Source: Mycolicibacterium chlorophenolicum
GTDB taxonomy: Bacteria; Actinomycetota; Actinomycetes; Mycobacteriales; Mycobacteriaceae
NCBI RefSeq assembly: GCF_001044235.1
Contig: NZ_JYNL01000064.1
Span: 1,021,096 to 1,085,095, forward strand
Length of the DNA: 64,000 nt
Reading direction: 5' to 3'
Part shown: positions 1-7,915 of the stretch, piece after piece
How the letters are laid out: each line of letters opens with the position of its first letter
How positions within the stretch are numbered: position 1 is the first letter of the stretch
The notes under the pieces: generated by a model
What the model was told of the DNA's origin: nothing
The model's input: only the letters and a program-made list of their open reading frames with translations
Databases searched by the model: none
Translations under genes and position numbers: made by a program

Positions 1-1087
1 AGATCTGCGCCAGCCAGTAGGTGCCCTCCCGGCACGGGGTGCACTTGCCGCAGGATTCGTGTGCGTAGAACTGCGTCCAGCGGCGCACCGCGCGCACCAC
101 GCATGTGGTGTCGTCGAAGATCTGCAAGGCCTTGGTGCCCAGCATCGACCCCACGCTCGCCATGCCCTCGTAATCGAGGGGCACGTCGAGATGTTCGGCG
201 GTCAGCAGGGGAGTCGAGGACCCGCCGGGGGTCCAGAACTTCAGCTCGTGCCCGGCGCGCACACCACCGGCGTAGGAGAGCAGTTCGCGCAGCGTGATCC
301 CCAGCGGCGCCTCGTACTGGCCCGGAGTGGTCACGTGCCCGGACAGCGAATACAGCGTGAACCCGGGCGACTTCTCCGTGCCCATCGACCGGAACCAGTC
401 CACGCCGTTGCGCAGGATGGGCGGCACGCTGGCGATCGACTCGACGTTGTTGACGACGGTCGGGCAGGCGTACAGCCCCGCGACCGCCGGGAACGGCGGC
501 CGTAGTCGGGGCTGGCCGCGGCGGCCCTCCAGGGAGTCCAGCAGCGCGGTCTCCTCGCCGCAGATGTAGGCCCCGGCACCGGCGTGCACCACGAGTTCCA
601 GGTCGAAGCCCGAACCGCCGATGTCGGTGCCCAGATGGCCGGCCGCGTACGCCTCGGCGACGGCGGTCTGCAACCGGCGCAGCACCGGCAGCACCTCACC
701 GCGCAGGTAGATGAACGCGTGGTGGGCACGGATCGCGTAGGCCGCGATGATCGCGCCCTCGACCAAGAAGTGCGGTGTGGTCAGCATCAACGGCATGTCT
801 TTGCACGTGCCGGGTTCGGACTCGTCGGCGTTGATCACCAGGTAGTGCGGTTTGGCCGCCGGGCCTTCGTCACCCTGGGGGATGAACGACCACTTGGTCC
901 CCGTCGGGAAGCCGGCGCCGCCGCGACCCCGCAGTCCGGAATCCTTGACCGTGGTGATGACGTCATCGGGGCTCATCGACAGGGCGCGCTCCAGCGCCTG
1001 ATAGCCGCCATGGCGGCGATAGGTCTCGAGTGTCCACGGCTGGGGCTCGTCCCAGAAGCTGCTGAGCACGGGGGTCAAGGGGGTCAT
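1..1087 (-). CDS. nuoF: NADH-quinone oxidoreductase subunit F (3' end outside window)
   Basis: Peripheral-arm subunit of complex I that binds NADH and FMN and passes electrons to the N3 [4Fe-4S] cluster. The 362 residues present show the glycine-rich nucleotide loop GRGGAGFPTG, the INADESEPGTCKD stretch, GAGAYICGEETALL, and near the window edge the cluster motif ESCGKCTPCREG. The reading frame is open to base 1, so only the extreme C-terminus is missing. The ATG at 1087 overlaps the nuoE stop by four bases (ATGA), which implies translational coupling. It continues the nuoA-B-C-D-E order expected of mycobacterial complex I operons. Confidence 0.97.
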   Translation of the reverse strand, partial: MTPLTPVLSSFWDEPQPWTLETYRRHGGYQALERALSMSPDDVITTVKDSGLRGRGGAGFPTGTKWSFIPQGDEGPAAKPHYLVINADESEPGTCKDMPLMLTTPHFLVEGAIIAAYAIRAHHAFIYLRGEVLPVLRRLQTAVAEAYAAGHLGTDIGGSGFDLELVVHAGAGAYICGEETALLDSLEGRRGQPRLRPPFPAVAGLYACPTVVNNVESIASVPPILRNGVDWFRSMGTEKSPGFTLYSLSGHVTTPGQYEAPLGITLRELLSYAGGVRAGHELKFWTPGGSSTPLLTAEHLDVPLDYEGMASVGSMLGTKALQIFDDTTCVVRAVRRWTQFYAHESCGKCTPCREGTYWLAQI

Positions 1088-1959
1088 GGCGTGTCCGTCG
1101 CGGTCGGATCGGTCTCCGCGGTGTGCCCGCGGGCGGGAACATCGGCCGACGGTGCGGGTGCCGGCTGGTCTTTGACGGCCTCGGCCGCCTCGGCGTGCTC
1201 GTCTCCCGGGCCGTCGGCGGTGCTGTCGCTGGGGGGTCCGTCGGTGTCCGGGGCGCTCATGCCGCGTTCCCGGGCTATGAGCAGCCCGGCCAGTGTCGCC
1301 GGGCCCACCGCGCCCGCGTCGTCGGTGCTGTCCGAATGGGGAAGGCCGGCAAGGATTCTGGCGGTCTCGCGGAAGGTGCACAGCGTCGCGCTGCGCGAGG
1401 GTGTCGGCAGGTCGCCCTCGCGCAGCGCATCGACGAGGTCGCGCGCCGACGACGGCGTCTGGTTGTCGAAGAACTCCCAGTTCACCATCACGACGGGTGC
1501 GTAGTCGCACGCCGCGTTGCATTCGACATGCTCCAACGTGATCCGGCCGTCCGGAGTGCTCTGCCCGGCCCCGATCCCGAGATGGTCCTCCAAGGTCTCC
1601 AGGATCGCGTCGCCGCCCATCACCGCGCACAGCGTGTTGGTGCAGACGCCGACCAGGTAATCGCCGGTCGGAGTGCGTCGGTACATCGAGTAGAACGTCG
1701 CCACCGCGGTCACCTCGGCAGCGGTCAGGTCCAATTGCTCAGCACAGAAAGCGATCCCGGCCGGAGTGAGGTAACCGTCCTCGGCCTGCACCAGATGCAG
1801 CAGTGGCAGCAGGGCCGACCGCGAGTCGGGGTACCGGGCGATGATGACGGCGGCGTCGTCGCGCAGTCGCGCCGTGACGTCGGCGGGATAGCCGGCCGGG
1901 CCGTGGATCGGCGGACCGGGTTCGTCGGGCCGCTGCCCGAGTTCGAGAAAGATGCTCAC
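1084..1959 (-). CDS. nuoE: NADH-quinone oxidoreductase subunit E
   Basis: 24-kDa-type thioredoxin-fold subunit carrying the N1a [2Fe-2S] cluster in the NADH dehydrogenase module. Four cysteines fit the family: CTNTLC around residue 107 and CNAAC around residue 149. At 291 residues it is longer than the usual 160-250. The excess is a low-complexity Ala/Pro/Asp/Glu-rich tail after about residue 215, which probably lies outside the fold. A 31-base gap separates it from nuoD upstream, and it overlaps nuoF by four bases. Confidence 0.96.
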   Translation of the reverse strand: MSIFLELGQRPDEPGPPIHGPAGYPADVTARLRDDAAVIIARYPDSRSALLPLLHLVQAEDGYLTPAGIAFCAEQLDLTAAEVTAVATFYSMYRRTPTGDYLVGVCTNTLCAVMGGDAILETLEDHLGIGAGQSTPDGRITLEHVECNAACDYAPVVMVNWEFFDNQTPSSARDLVDALREGDLPTPSRSATLCTFRETARILAGLPHSDSTDDAGAVGPATLAGLLIARERGMSAPDTDGPPSDSTADGPGDEHAEAAEAVKDQPAPAPSADVPARGHTAETDPTATDTP

Positions 1960-1990
1960 TACCTTTGCCCCCGTCTCTTCGCGCGAGCGC

Positions 1991-3319
1991 TCATCGATCC
2001 ACCCCGCCCATCACCGGATCGATCGACGCCACCGCCGCGATCGCGTCAGCCACCATGCCCCCCTCGCACATCGCTGCGACCGCTTGCAGATTCGTGAACG
2101 ACGGGTCCCGGTAGTGCACCCGGTACGGCCGCGTCCCGCCGTCGGAGACCATGTGCACCCCGAGCTCCCCGCGGGGCGACTCCACCGCCGTGTAAACCTG
2201 CCCCGCGGGCACCCGGATCCCCTCGGTGACGATCTTGAAGTGGTGGATCAGGCCCTCCATCGAGCGGCCCATGATCTTGGCGATGTGTTCGGGTGAATTG
2301 CCCAGACCGTCGGGGCCGACCTCGAGATCGGCCGGCCATGCCAGCTTCTTGTCCTCGATCATCACCGGCTGATCCGCGAGCCGTTCCAGACGTTCCACGC
2401 ACTGCTCGACGATCTTCAGGGACTCCCGCATCTCCTTGACCCGGATCAGGTAGCGGCCGTAGGAATCACAGCGGTCGTCGGTGATGACGTCGAAATCGTA
2501 GGTCTCGTAACCGCAGTACGGCTGCGCCTTGCGCAGGTCGTGCGGAAGGCCGGTGGCGCGCAGCACGGGTCCGGTGATGCCGAGCGCCATGCATCCCGTG
2601 AGATCGAGGTAGCCGATCCCCAGCGTGCGCGCCTTCCAGATGTAGTTCTCGTTGAGCAGGTTCTCCAGATCGCGCAGCCGCTCGGGCAGCAGGGTCAGCA
2701 GGTCGTGCAGCTGCGGCATGGCCTCGGGCGGGAGGTCGACGGCCACACCTCCGGGCCGGACGTAGGCGTGGTTCATCCGCAGCCCGGTGATGGTCTCGAA
2801 CACCGACAGGATCAGTTCGCGTTCGCGGAAACCCAGGAACATCGCGGTCATCGCGCCGAGTTCCATTCCGCCGGTGGCCAGAGCGACGAGGTGGCTGGAG
2901 ATCCGGTTGAGCTCCATCATCATCACGCGGATCACCGACGCGCGCTCGGGGATGGCGTCGGTGACGTCGAGCAGCTTCTCCACGCCGAGGCAGTACACTG
3001 TCTCGTTGAAAAACGGTGCCAGATAGTCCATCCGGGTGACGAAGGTGACACCCTGTGTCCACGTGCGGAATTCGAGATTCTTCTCGATCCCGGTGTGCAG
3101 ATAGCCGATACCGCAACGGGCCTCGACGATCGTCTCGCCCTCGATCTCGAGGATCAGGCGCAGCACCCCGTGGGTCGACGGATGCTGGGGTCCCATGTTC
3201 ACGACGATGCGCTCTCCGGCATGCTCGGCCGCGTTCTGCCGCGCCGCCATGACGACCTGGTCCCAATCCTGGCCGCCGACGACGACCACCCGCTCGGGTG
3301 GGCCTTGGGAAATCGTCAT
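1991..3319 (-). CDS. nuoD: NADH-quinone oxidoreductase subunit D
   Basis: 49-kDa-type subunit of the Q module, which forms the quinone cavity with NuoB; 442 residues. It shows family hallmarks such as [13 protein letters not shown] near the N-terminus, [14 protein letters not shown] and the C-terminal ESPRGELG. The ATG at 3319 was chosen because the frame upstream is out-of-phase nuoC sequence and because this start overlaps the nuoC stop by one base (TGATG). A short N-terminal extension precedes the conserved core. Confidence 0.97.
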   Translation of the reverse strand: MTISQGPPERVVVVGGQDWDQVVMAARQNAAEHAGERIVVNMGPQHPSTHGVLRLILEIEGETIVEARCGIGYLHTGIEKNLEFRTWTQGVTFVTRMDYLAPFFNETVYCLGVEKLLDVTDAIPERASVIRVMMMELNRISSHLVALATGGMELGAMTAMFLGFRERELILSVFETITGLRMNHAYVRPGGVAVDLPPEAMPQLHDLLTLLPERLRDLENLLNENYIWKARTLGIGYLDLTGCMALGITGPVLRATGLPHDLRKAQPYCGYETYDFDVITDDRCDSYGRYLIRVKEMRESLKIVEQCVERLERLADQPVMIEDKKLAWPADLEVGPDGLGNSPEHIAKIMGRSMEGLIHHFKIVTEGIRVPAGQVYTAVESPRGELGVHMVSDGGTRPYRVHYRDPSFTNLQAVAAMCEGGMVADAIAAVASIDPVMGGVDR

Positions 3320-3999
3320 CAGTTGTAAGCCCTCCGCTCGTCGGGCGGGGGTATCTGGGCGCCGTGATACTCGACGGGCACCCCGCCCAGCGGGTAGTCC
3401 TTGCGTTGCGGATGGCCGACCCAGTCGTCGGGCATCTCGATGCGGGTCAGCGACGGATGGCCGTCGAAGACGATGCCGAAGAAATCGAACGTCTCCCGCT
3501 CGTGCCAGTCGGTGGTGGGATACACCGAGAACAGCGACGGGATGTGCGGATCGGCATCGGGCGCAGCCACTTCCACGCGCAGGCGCCGGTTGTGGGTGAT
3601 GGACATCAGCGGGTAGACGGCGTGCAGTTCGCGGCCGTTGTCCTCGGGGTAGTGCACGCCGTTGACGCCCAGACACAGCTCGAAGCGCAGCGCGGCGTCG
3701 TCGCGCAGCGCCCGGGCCACCGTGAGCAGCCGGTCCCGGTGCACCTCGAGCGTCAGTTCGCCGCGGAACACGACGACGCGCTCGATGGACTCTGCGACCA
3801 CGTCGTCGCCGAGTGCGGCCGTCAACGCGTCGACCACGCCGTCGAAATAGCCGCCGTAGGGCCGCGGCGTGCTCCCGGGCAGCGCCACCGGCCGGATGAG
3901 GCGCCCGTACCCCGAGGTGTCTCCGCTGCCCTTGGCGCCGAACATGCCGCGCCGCACGCCGATGACCTCGGGGCCACCGCCGTTGCCGTCGGTGCTCAC
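3319..3999 (-). CDS. nuoC: NADH-quinone oxidoreductase subunit C
   Basis: 30-kDa-type subunit of the complex I Q module, 226 residues. The conserved C-terminal half contains the [16 protein letters not shown] region followed by the RKDYPLGG motif typical of NuoC. The start is taken as GTG at 3999, which overlaps the nuoB stop (GTGA). The open frame continues further upstream, but that part is only nuoB read out of phase. The first 35 or so residues are Gly-rich and variable. Confidence 0.95.
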   Translation of the reverse strand: MSTDGNGGGPEVIGVRRGMFGAKGSGDTSGYGRLIRPVALPGSTPRPYGGYFDGVVDALTAALGDDVVAESIERVVVFRGELTLEVHRDRLLTVARALRDDAALRFELCLGVNGVHYPEDNGRELHAVYPLMSITHNRRLRVEVAAPDADPHIPSLFSVYPTTDWHERETFDFFGIVFDGHPSLTRIEMPDDWVGHPQRKDYPLGGVPVEYHGAQIPPPDERRAYN

Positions 4000-4550
4000 C
4001 TCAACAGCCCTTTGAGCTCGATCGTCGGCGGAATCGCCAGCGCCGCCTGCTCGGCCTCCCTGACCGCCTCCTCGCGATTGACCCCGAGTGGCATCTGCTG
4101 AATCTTGTCGTGCAGCTTGAGGATCGCGTGCAACAGCATCTCGGGCCGGGGCGGGCAGCCGGGGAGGTAGATGTCCACCGGCACGACGTGATCGACGCCC
4201 TGCACCACCGCGTAGTTGTTGAACATCCCGCCCGACGACGCGCACACCCCCATGGCCAGCACCCATTTGGGCTCGGCCATCTGGTCGTAGATCTGCCGCA
4301 GCACCGGTGCCATCTTCTGGCTGACCCGGCCCGCGACGATCATCAGATCGGCTTGGCGCGGCGTCGCGGAGAACCGTTCCATCCCGAACCGCGAGATGTC
4401 GAACCGCGGTCCGGCGGTGGCCATCATCTCGATCGCGCAGCACGCGAGACCGAACGTCGCCGGCCACAGCGATCCCTTGCGCACGTAGCCGGCCACCTTC
4501 TCGACGGTGGACAGCAGGATGCCTCCGGGAAGGCGTTCCTCTAGTCCCAT
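3996..4550 (-). CDS. nuoB: NADH-quinone oxidoreductase subunit B
   Basis: PSST-type subunit that carries cluster N2, the last iron-sulfur cluster before ubiquinone/menaquinone; 184 residues. The ligands are visible: the adjacent cysteines in [18 protein letters not shown] and the PGCPPRPE motif. The ATG at 4550 overlaps the last ten bases of nuoA. The longer open frame upstream is nuoA out of frame and was rejected. Confidence 0.97.
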   Translation of the reverse strand: MGLEERLPGGILLSTVEKVAGYVRKGSLWPATFGLACCAIEMMATAGPRFDISRFGMERFSATPRQADLMIVAGRVSQKMAPVLRQIYDQMAEPKWVLAMGVCASSGGMFNNYAVVQGVDHVVPVDIYLPGCPPRPEMLLHAILKLHDKIQQMPLGVNREEAVREAEQAALAIPPTIELKGLLR

Positions 4551-4915
4551 TGCAGGCCTCCTCTGCGCCACACGTAGGCGTAGGCGACGAAGACGATGAT
4601 CATGAACAGCAACATCTCGACCAGTGCGAACAGACCGAGACTGTCGAAAGCGACCGCCCACGGGTACAGGAACACGATCTCGATGTCGAAGACGATGAAC
4701 AGCATCGCGGTCAGGTAGTAGCGAATCGGGAAGCGCTGGCCGGTGGCCGCCGCGGCGGGGTCGGAGGCGTCCATCGGTTCGATACCGCACTCGTAGGCCT
4801 CGAGCTTGGCGCGGTTGTAGCGGCGGGGTCCGATCAACACCGCGATGCCCACCGAACCGACGGCGAACACCGCAGCAATCGCACCAAGAACCAGGATCGG
4901 CGTGTACAGGCTCAT
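4541..4915 (-). CDS. nuoA: NADH-quinone oxidoreductase subunit A
   Basis: Small membrane subunit of complex I (124 residues, three predicted transmembrane helices) next to the quinone channel. The conserved loop YECGIEP after helix 1 and [11 protein letters not shown] at the start of helix 2 are diagnostic. It is the first gene of the nuo operon. The gap upstream carries a short dyad and, further away, a hairpin belonging to the preceding gene, so the nuo promoter most likely lies in 4916-5032. Confidence 0.96.
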   Translation of the reverse strand: MSLYTPILVLGAIAAVFAVGSVGIAVLIGPRRYNRAKLEAYECGIEPMDASDPAAAATGQRFPIRYYLTAMLFIVFDIEIVFLYPWAVAFDSLGLFALVEMLLFMIIVFVAYAYVWRRGGLQWD

Positions 4916-4945
4916 GCTGCGCGGGCGCTCCTCGGGGGCTGTCGA

Positions 4946-4959
4946 TGTGAGCTATCACA
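4946..4959. promoter_or_regulatory. TGTGA-N4-TCACA dyad in the nuo leader
   Basis: Five-base perfect arms TGTGA and TCACA spaced by four bases, 31 bases upstream of the nuoA start. The half-sites resemble CRP-family sites, but the spacer is four (as in FNR boxes) instead of six. A CRP/FNR-type regulator is possible; the site is inferred from sequence alone. Confidence 0.35.
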
Positions 4960-5032
4960 CAGCCTAGCCCTGTTCGGGATGCAAGCCACACATTTTGATT
5001 AGTATCGCTAGTGGCGTCCCCTCGGGATCCCC

Positions 5033-5053
5033 CCTTGCCTCCAAAAGGCAAGG
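5033..5053 (-). terminator. Hairpin after the response-regulator gene
   Basis: Perfect eight-base inverted repeat CCTTGCCT / AGGCAAGG with a five-base loop, starting 29 bases past the stop of the gene at 5082-5558. No U-tract follows on the minus strand. It is probably an end signal that separates this pair of genes from the nuo operon. Confidence 0.45.
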
Positions 5054-5081
5054 CCAGCACGGTTTTTCACGTGCGGGCGGC

Positions 5082-5558
5082 TCAGGCCGCGGCGCGCAGG
5101 AGCGACACGACGGCGTCGCCGAGCCGGATGGGGTCGATCGGGTGGGGGACCGCCGCCTCCGCGCGGGACCAGTTGGCCAGCCACGCGTCGTCGGGCCGCC
5201 CCGTCAGCACCAGCACCGGTGGGCAGTGCTCGATCTCGTCCTTGAGCTGTTTGGCGATCCCCATCCCCCCGACCGGGGTGGCCTCGCCGTCGAGGATCAC
5301 CAGGTCGAACCCGCCCTCGTCCATCTGCGTGATCACCATCGGGCCGGTGGCGACGTCCAGGTAGCTCAGTTCGGGGAGCTCGGGGTGCACCCGCTTGCCC
5401 AGGGCCAGCCGAACCTGCTCACGAGTCCTCGGATTGCTGCTGTAGACCAGGACGCGCAGCACACGTTGCGCCTCGGGCGTCGATGACGGCACCACCATGG
5501 GCGCGATGGTAGCCGCGGCGGGTCCGTCCGGACCGCGTTCTGGGGTCGGCGCGCTCAC
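5082..5558 (-). CDS. Atypical response-regulator receiver protein (Rv3143-like)
   Basis: A 158-residue single receiver (CheY-like) fold without an output domain, as in M. tuberculosis Rv3143, which also lies beside nuoA. The probable phospho-acceptor Asp is in VILDGEA, and the Thr switch residue is in LVLTGRP. The usual acidic pair after strand 1 is replaced (LVYSSNP), and the conserved Lys after strand 5 appears absent (VPHPIDP). It is therefore a pseudo-receiver unlikely to be phosphorylated in the normal way. The GTG start overlaps the stop of the upstream gene (GTGA). About 25 residues precede the domain. Confidence 0.8.
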   Translation of the reverse strand: MSAPTPERGPDGPAAATIAPMVVPSSTPEAQRVLRVLVYSSNPRTREQVRLALGKRVHPELPELSYLDVATGPMVITQMDEGGFDLVILDGEATPVGGMGIAKQLKDEIEHCPPVLVLTGRPDDAWLANWSRAEAAVPHPIDPIRLGDAVVSLLRAAA

Positions 5559-5950
5559 GATTCGGCGAGCAGTTCCGCGAGGTCGGCCGGATCGAAGTAC
5601 TCGTCGATCCGGGTGATCAGCCCGTCGGCGCCGACCTTGATGACGATGCAGACCCGCATCGCCACCACCGCGCCGCGGTGGCCGTGGGCATGCAGGATGT
5701 GCTGCTGGACGAAGCCGCCCTCGAACACCTGCCGGTCCAGCACCTCGTAGCGCCGGTCGCTGGTGCTGTCGATGAACCAGCCGATGATGCGGACCGACCG
5801 CCTCCGGTCGTTGTCGCGCTCGTCCCCGGTCTTGCGCACCGCGATGCCCGGACCGAACAGCTGCTCCACGCCGGCGACGTCGCTGTCCTCGATCGCGCCG
5901 AACAGGCGGTCGGCGACGTCGAGAACCGTCTTCACCTCGGTCGCGGACAC
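5555..5950 (-). CDS. NTF2-fold (SnoaL/DUF4440-like) protein
   Basis: 131 residues with the pattern of small cone-shaped NTF2-like proteins: an N-terminal helix pair (FGAIEDSDVAGVEQLF), a central sheet with paired His (QHILHAHGHRG), and the ending ITRIDEYFDPADLAEL, common in SnoaL-like proteins. Function unknown; such folds are enzymes or ligand binders. It is translationally coupled to the atypical receiver gene by a four-base overlap. It is divergent from the methyltransferase at 6004, sharing a 53-base intergenic region that holds a MerR-type promoter. Confidence 0.7.
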   Translation of the reverse strand: MSATEVKTVLDVADRLFGAIEDSDVAGVEQLFGPGIAVRKTGDERDNDRRRSVRIIGWFIDSTSDRRYEVLDRQVFEGGFVQQHILHAHGHRGAVVAMRVCIVIKVGADGLITRIDEYFDPADLAELLAES

Positions 5951-5966
5951 GGTGCTGAATTCAACG

Positions 5967-5997
5967 TTGACCTCAACTTCCGTTCAGGTTGAACAAT
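5967..5997 (+). promoter_or_regulatory. MerR-type stretched promoter with operator dyad
   Basis: A -35 element TTGACC (5967-5972) and a -10-like AACAAT (5992-5997) are separated by 19 bases. An interrupted dyad, ACCTCAAC at 5970-5977 and GTTCAGGT at 5982-5989 (one mismatch), fills the spacer. This is the layout used by MerR-family activators, which untwist over-long spacers. The ATG at 6004 sits seven bases after the -10, so the transcript is probably leaderless. No merR gene is present in the window. Confidence 0.55.
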
Positions 5998-6003
5998 GGA
6001 CAC

Positions 6004-6633
6004 ATGGACCAGACCCCCACACTCTCCCGCTTCGACGATTTCTACAAGCACCAGACCCCGCCGTGGGTCATCGGCGAACCCCAGCCCGCGATCGTCGACC
6101 TCGAGCGTGCCGGCCACCTCCGCGGCCGCGTGCTCGACGTCGGGTGCGGAACCGGCGAGCACACCATCCTGCTGACGCGCCTCGGTTACGACGTCCTCGG
6201 CGTCGACGGCGCACCGACCGCGGTGGAGCAGGCCCGGCGCAACGCCGCCGCCCAGGGCGTCGACGCCCGGTTCGACGTCCGCGACGCCCTCGATCTCGGT
6301 ACGTCGCCGACCTACGACACCGTCGTCGACAGCGCCCTGTTCCACGTGTTCGACGACGCCGACCGGGCCCAGTACGTCCGCAGCCTGCACGGGGTCACCC
6401 GGCCCGGTGCGCTGGTGGTCGTGCTGGCACTCTCCGATGCCGGCCGCGGCTTCGGACCGCAGGTCGGCCGCGACGACCTCGTCGGCGCCTTCGGTGCCGG
6501 GTGGTCGGTGGAGGACCTCAGCCCGACGACGTACCGCGGCGTGGTCACCGACATGCACGCCGAGGCGCTCGGCCTCGACGTCGGCACGCGGGTCGACGAG
6601 CCGGCCTGGCTGCTGCGGGCCCGTCGGATCTGA
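6004..6633 (+). CDS. Class I SAM-dependent methyltransferase
   Basis: 209 residues with a Rossmann-fold methyltransferase core. Motif I is VLDVGCGTGEHT, followed by the acidic end of strand 2 (GVDGAP) and the post-motif VVDSALFHVF. The short N-terminal segment FDDFYKHQTPPWVIGEPQP resembles thiopurine/tellurite-type small-molecule methyltransferases. The substrate is unknown. The ATG at 6004 was preferred over an in-frame TTG at 5989 because that codon lies within the operator and the ATG fits a leaderless transcript. The MerR-type promoter suggests induction by a toxic compound or metal. Confidence 0.8.
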   Translation: MDQTPTLSRFDDFYKHQTPPWVIGEPQPAIVDLERAGHLRGRVLDVGCGTGEHTILLTRLGYDVLGVDGAPTAVEQARRNAAAQGVDARFDVRDALDLGTSPTYDTVVDSALFHVFDDADRAQYVRSLHGVTRPGALVVVLALSDAGRGFGPQVGRDDLVGAFGAGWSVEDLSPTTYRGVVTDMHAEALGLDVGTRVDEPAWLLRARRI

Positions 6634-6635
6634 GC

Positions 6636-7553
6636 TCATCGCGGGGTCAGCCTCACCACGGCGCCGGACTCTCCGCCGGAGGCCCCCCGCGGCGTCAGCG
6701 GGGCCGCGCGGCCCGACTCGAAGGCCACCCATACCGTGTCGTCGGATCCCACGGCCACGCCGTGCGGTTCGGCCGGCCCCGGCGGGAGGACGAACTCCTC
6801 GACGTGGCCGTCCCAGTCGATGTGGCCGATCCGGTTGGCTCCCCACTCGGTGAACCAGCAACCCTGGGCGCCGGCGGCCAGCGCGTGCGGTCGGCAGTCC
6901 GGCTCCGGCAGCGCGAACTCCGTCACCTGCCCGGCGGGGTCGACACGCACGAGGTGCCCGCTGCCGATGCAGGCCGCCCACAGCGCGCCGTCGCCGCTTG
7001 CGATGCCGACGGGCGCCGCTGCGGTCGGCAGATCGACGATCCGCACCTCGCCGTCGACGGTGACGCGAGCCAGTGCGTTCGCGCCGTTCAACGCTGCCCA
7101 CACCGCCCCGTCCGGGCCGGCGGTGAGGTAGGCCGGGAAACTCCCGGCGGGCAGGCTGACGACCGTCACCGTGCCGTCCGCTCCACATCGGCCCACCCGG
7201 TCGGCGGCGGACGCGGTGAACCACAGCGCGTCGTCCGGGCCGATGCAGACACCGAACGGAGCGCTGCCGGCCGCGAGATCGACGGTGGCGGCGGTGCCGT
7301 CCGGACGCACCGTGCCGAGGCGATCGTCCCCGGTGCGGGCGAACCAGGCCGCCGCATCCGGCGCGACGGTGACGGCGGTGGGGCGGGCGCCGGCGGGAGT
7401 CCGAAGGTGCCGCTGGGTTCCGTCGTCGGCGATCCGCACCACACCCCCGCCATGGGTCACCCACACCGCGCCGTCAGGGGATGTGGCGATGCCGTAGGGA
7501 TCGGCGGCGCCGTCGAGGACGATCTCGTGTATCGACCCGATCGAATGCACCAT
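6636..7553 (-). CDS. Virginiamycin B lyase-like beta-propeller protein
   Basis: 305 residues made of about seven repeats of the type G-P-D-G-A-V-W-x-T/A (for example ATSPDGAVWVT, CIGPDDALWFT, TAGPDGAVWAAL, AVGSDDTVWVAF), the signature of Vgb/SMP-30-type propellers. No signal peptide is seen. It could be a lactonase-like or lyase-like enzyme; true streptogramin lyase activity is not implied. It is the last gene of the long minus-strand operon, and its ATG overlaps the stop of the DUF6285 gene by one base. Confidence 0.75.
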   Translation of the reverse strand: MVHSIGSIHEIVLDGAADPYGIATSPDGAVWVTHGGGVVRIADDGTQRHLRTPAGARPTAVTVAPDAAAWFARTGDDRLGTVRPDGTAATVDLAAGSAPFGVCIGPDDALWFTASAADRVGRCGADGTVTVVSLPAGSFPAYLTAGPDGAVWAALNGANALARVTVDGEVRIVDLPTAAAPVGIASGDGALWAACIGSGHLVRVDPAGQVTEFALPEPDCRPHALAAGAQGCWFTEWGANRIGHIDWDGHVEEFVLPPGPAEPHGVAVGSDDTVWVAFESGRAAPLTPRGASGGESGAVVRLTPR

Positions 7554-7915
7554 CAGCCGTCGGCGTAACCGGGATGGTCGATCGCCAAACGGTGCCGCAC
7601 CAGCAGCCGCAGGCAGTCCATCACCTCGTCGGAACGATCCTCCAGCGCGCCGTCGCGGATCGCTCGCGCCAGCGCCGTCTCGTCGGCGAACCCGAGACGC
7701 TCCAGCGCCGCGTGTACCGAACCGGCTGTCTCGTCGAGCAATTCGCGTTCGACGATGCGCAGCGCATTGGCCGCCACCCGGGCGTGGAAGCCGACCTGCC
7801 CGTCGCACGCGGCGCGGACCTCGTTGTCGAGGAAGTCGGCGACGGCGGCCACGAGCTCGGCCGCCGTCGGTCGCGTACCCGTCACCTGTTCTCTGTTCTT
7901 CGCGCGAGCGCTCAT
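7553..7915 (-). CDS. DUF6285 protein, LvaB-like kinase partner
   Basis: 120-residue all-helical protein beginning MSARAKNREQ, with the core RPTAAELVAAVADFLDNEV and a VAANALRIVERELL helix. From memory this is the DUF6285 family, whose Pseudomonas putida member LvaB is needed for activity of the 4-hydroxyacyl-CoA kinase LvaA. The gene directly follows the kinase, as expected for partners, and the two overlap by one base. ATG at 7915 was chosen; GTG at 7918 is equally possible and would give a GTGA overlap. The longer upstream frame is a shadow of the kinase gene. Confidence 0.7.
   Translation of the reverse strand: MSARAKNREQVTGTRPTAAELVAAVADFLDNEVRAACDGQVGFHARVAANALRIVERELLDETAGSVHAALERLGFADETALARAIRDGALEDRSDEVMDCLRLLVRHRLAIDHPGYADG

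Noticed and set aside
59-4101. Long plus-strand open frames opposite the nuo genes
   Set aside because: High GC makes antisense frames long. Their translations are Arg/Gly/His-rich with no domain, and the minus strand carries clear complex I subunits.
5763-7568. A 601-codon plus-strand open frame over the methyltransferase and propeller genes
   Set aside because: The translation is Arg/Pro-rich and without motifs; the overlapping frames encode a recognised methyltransferase and a beta-propeller.
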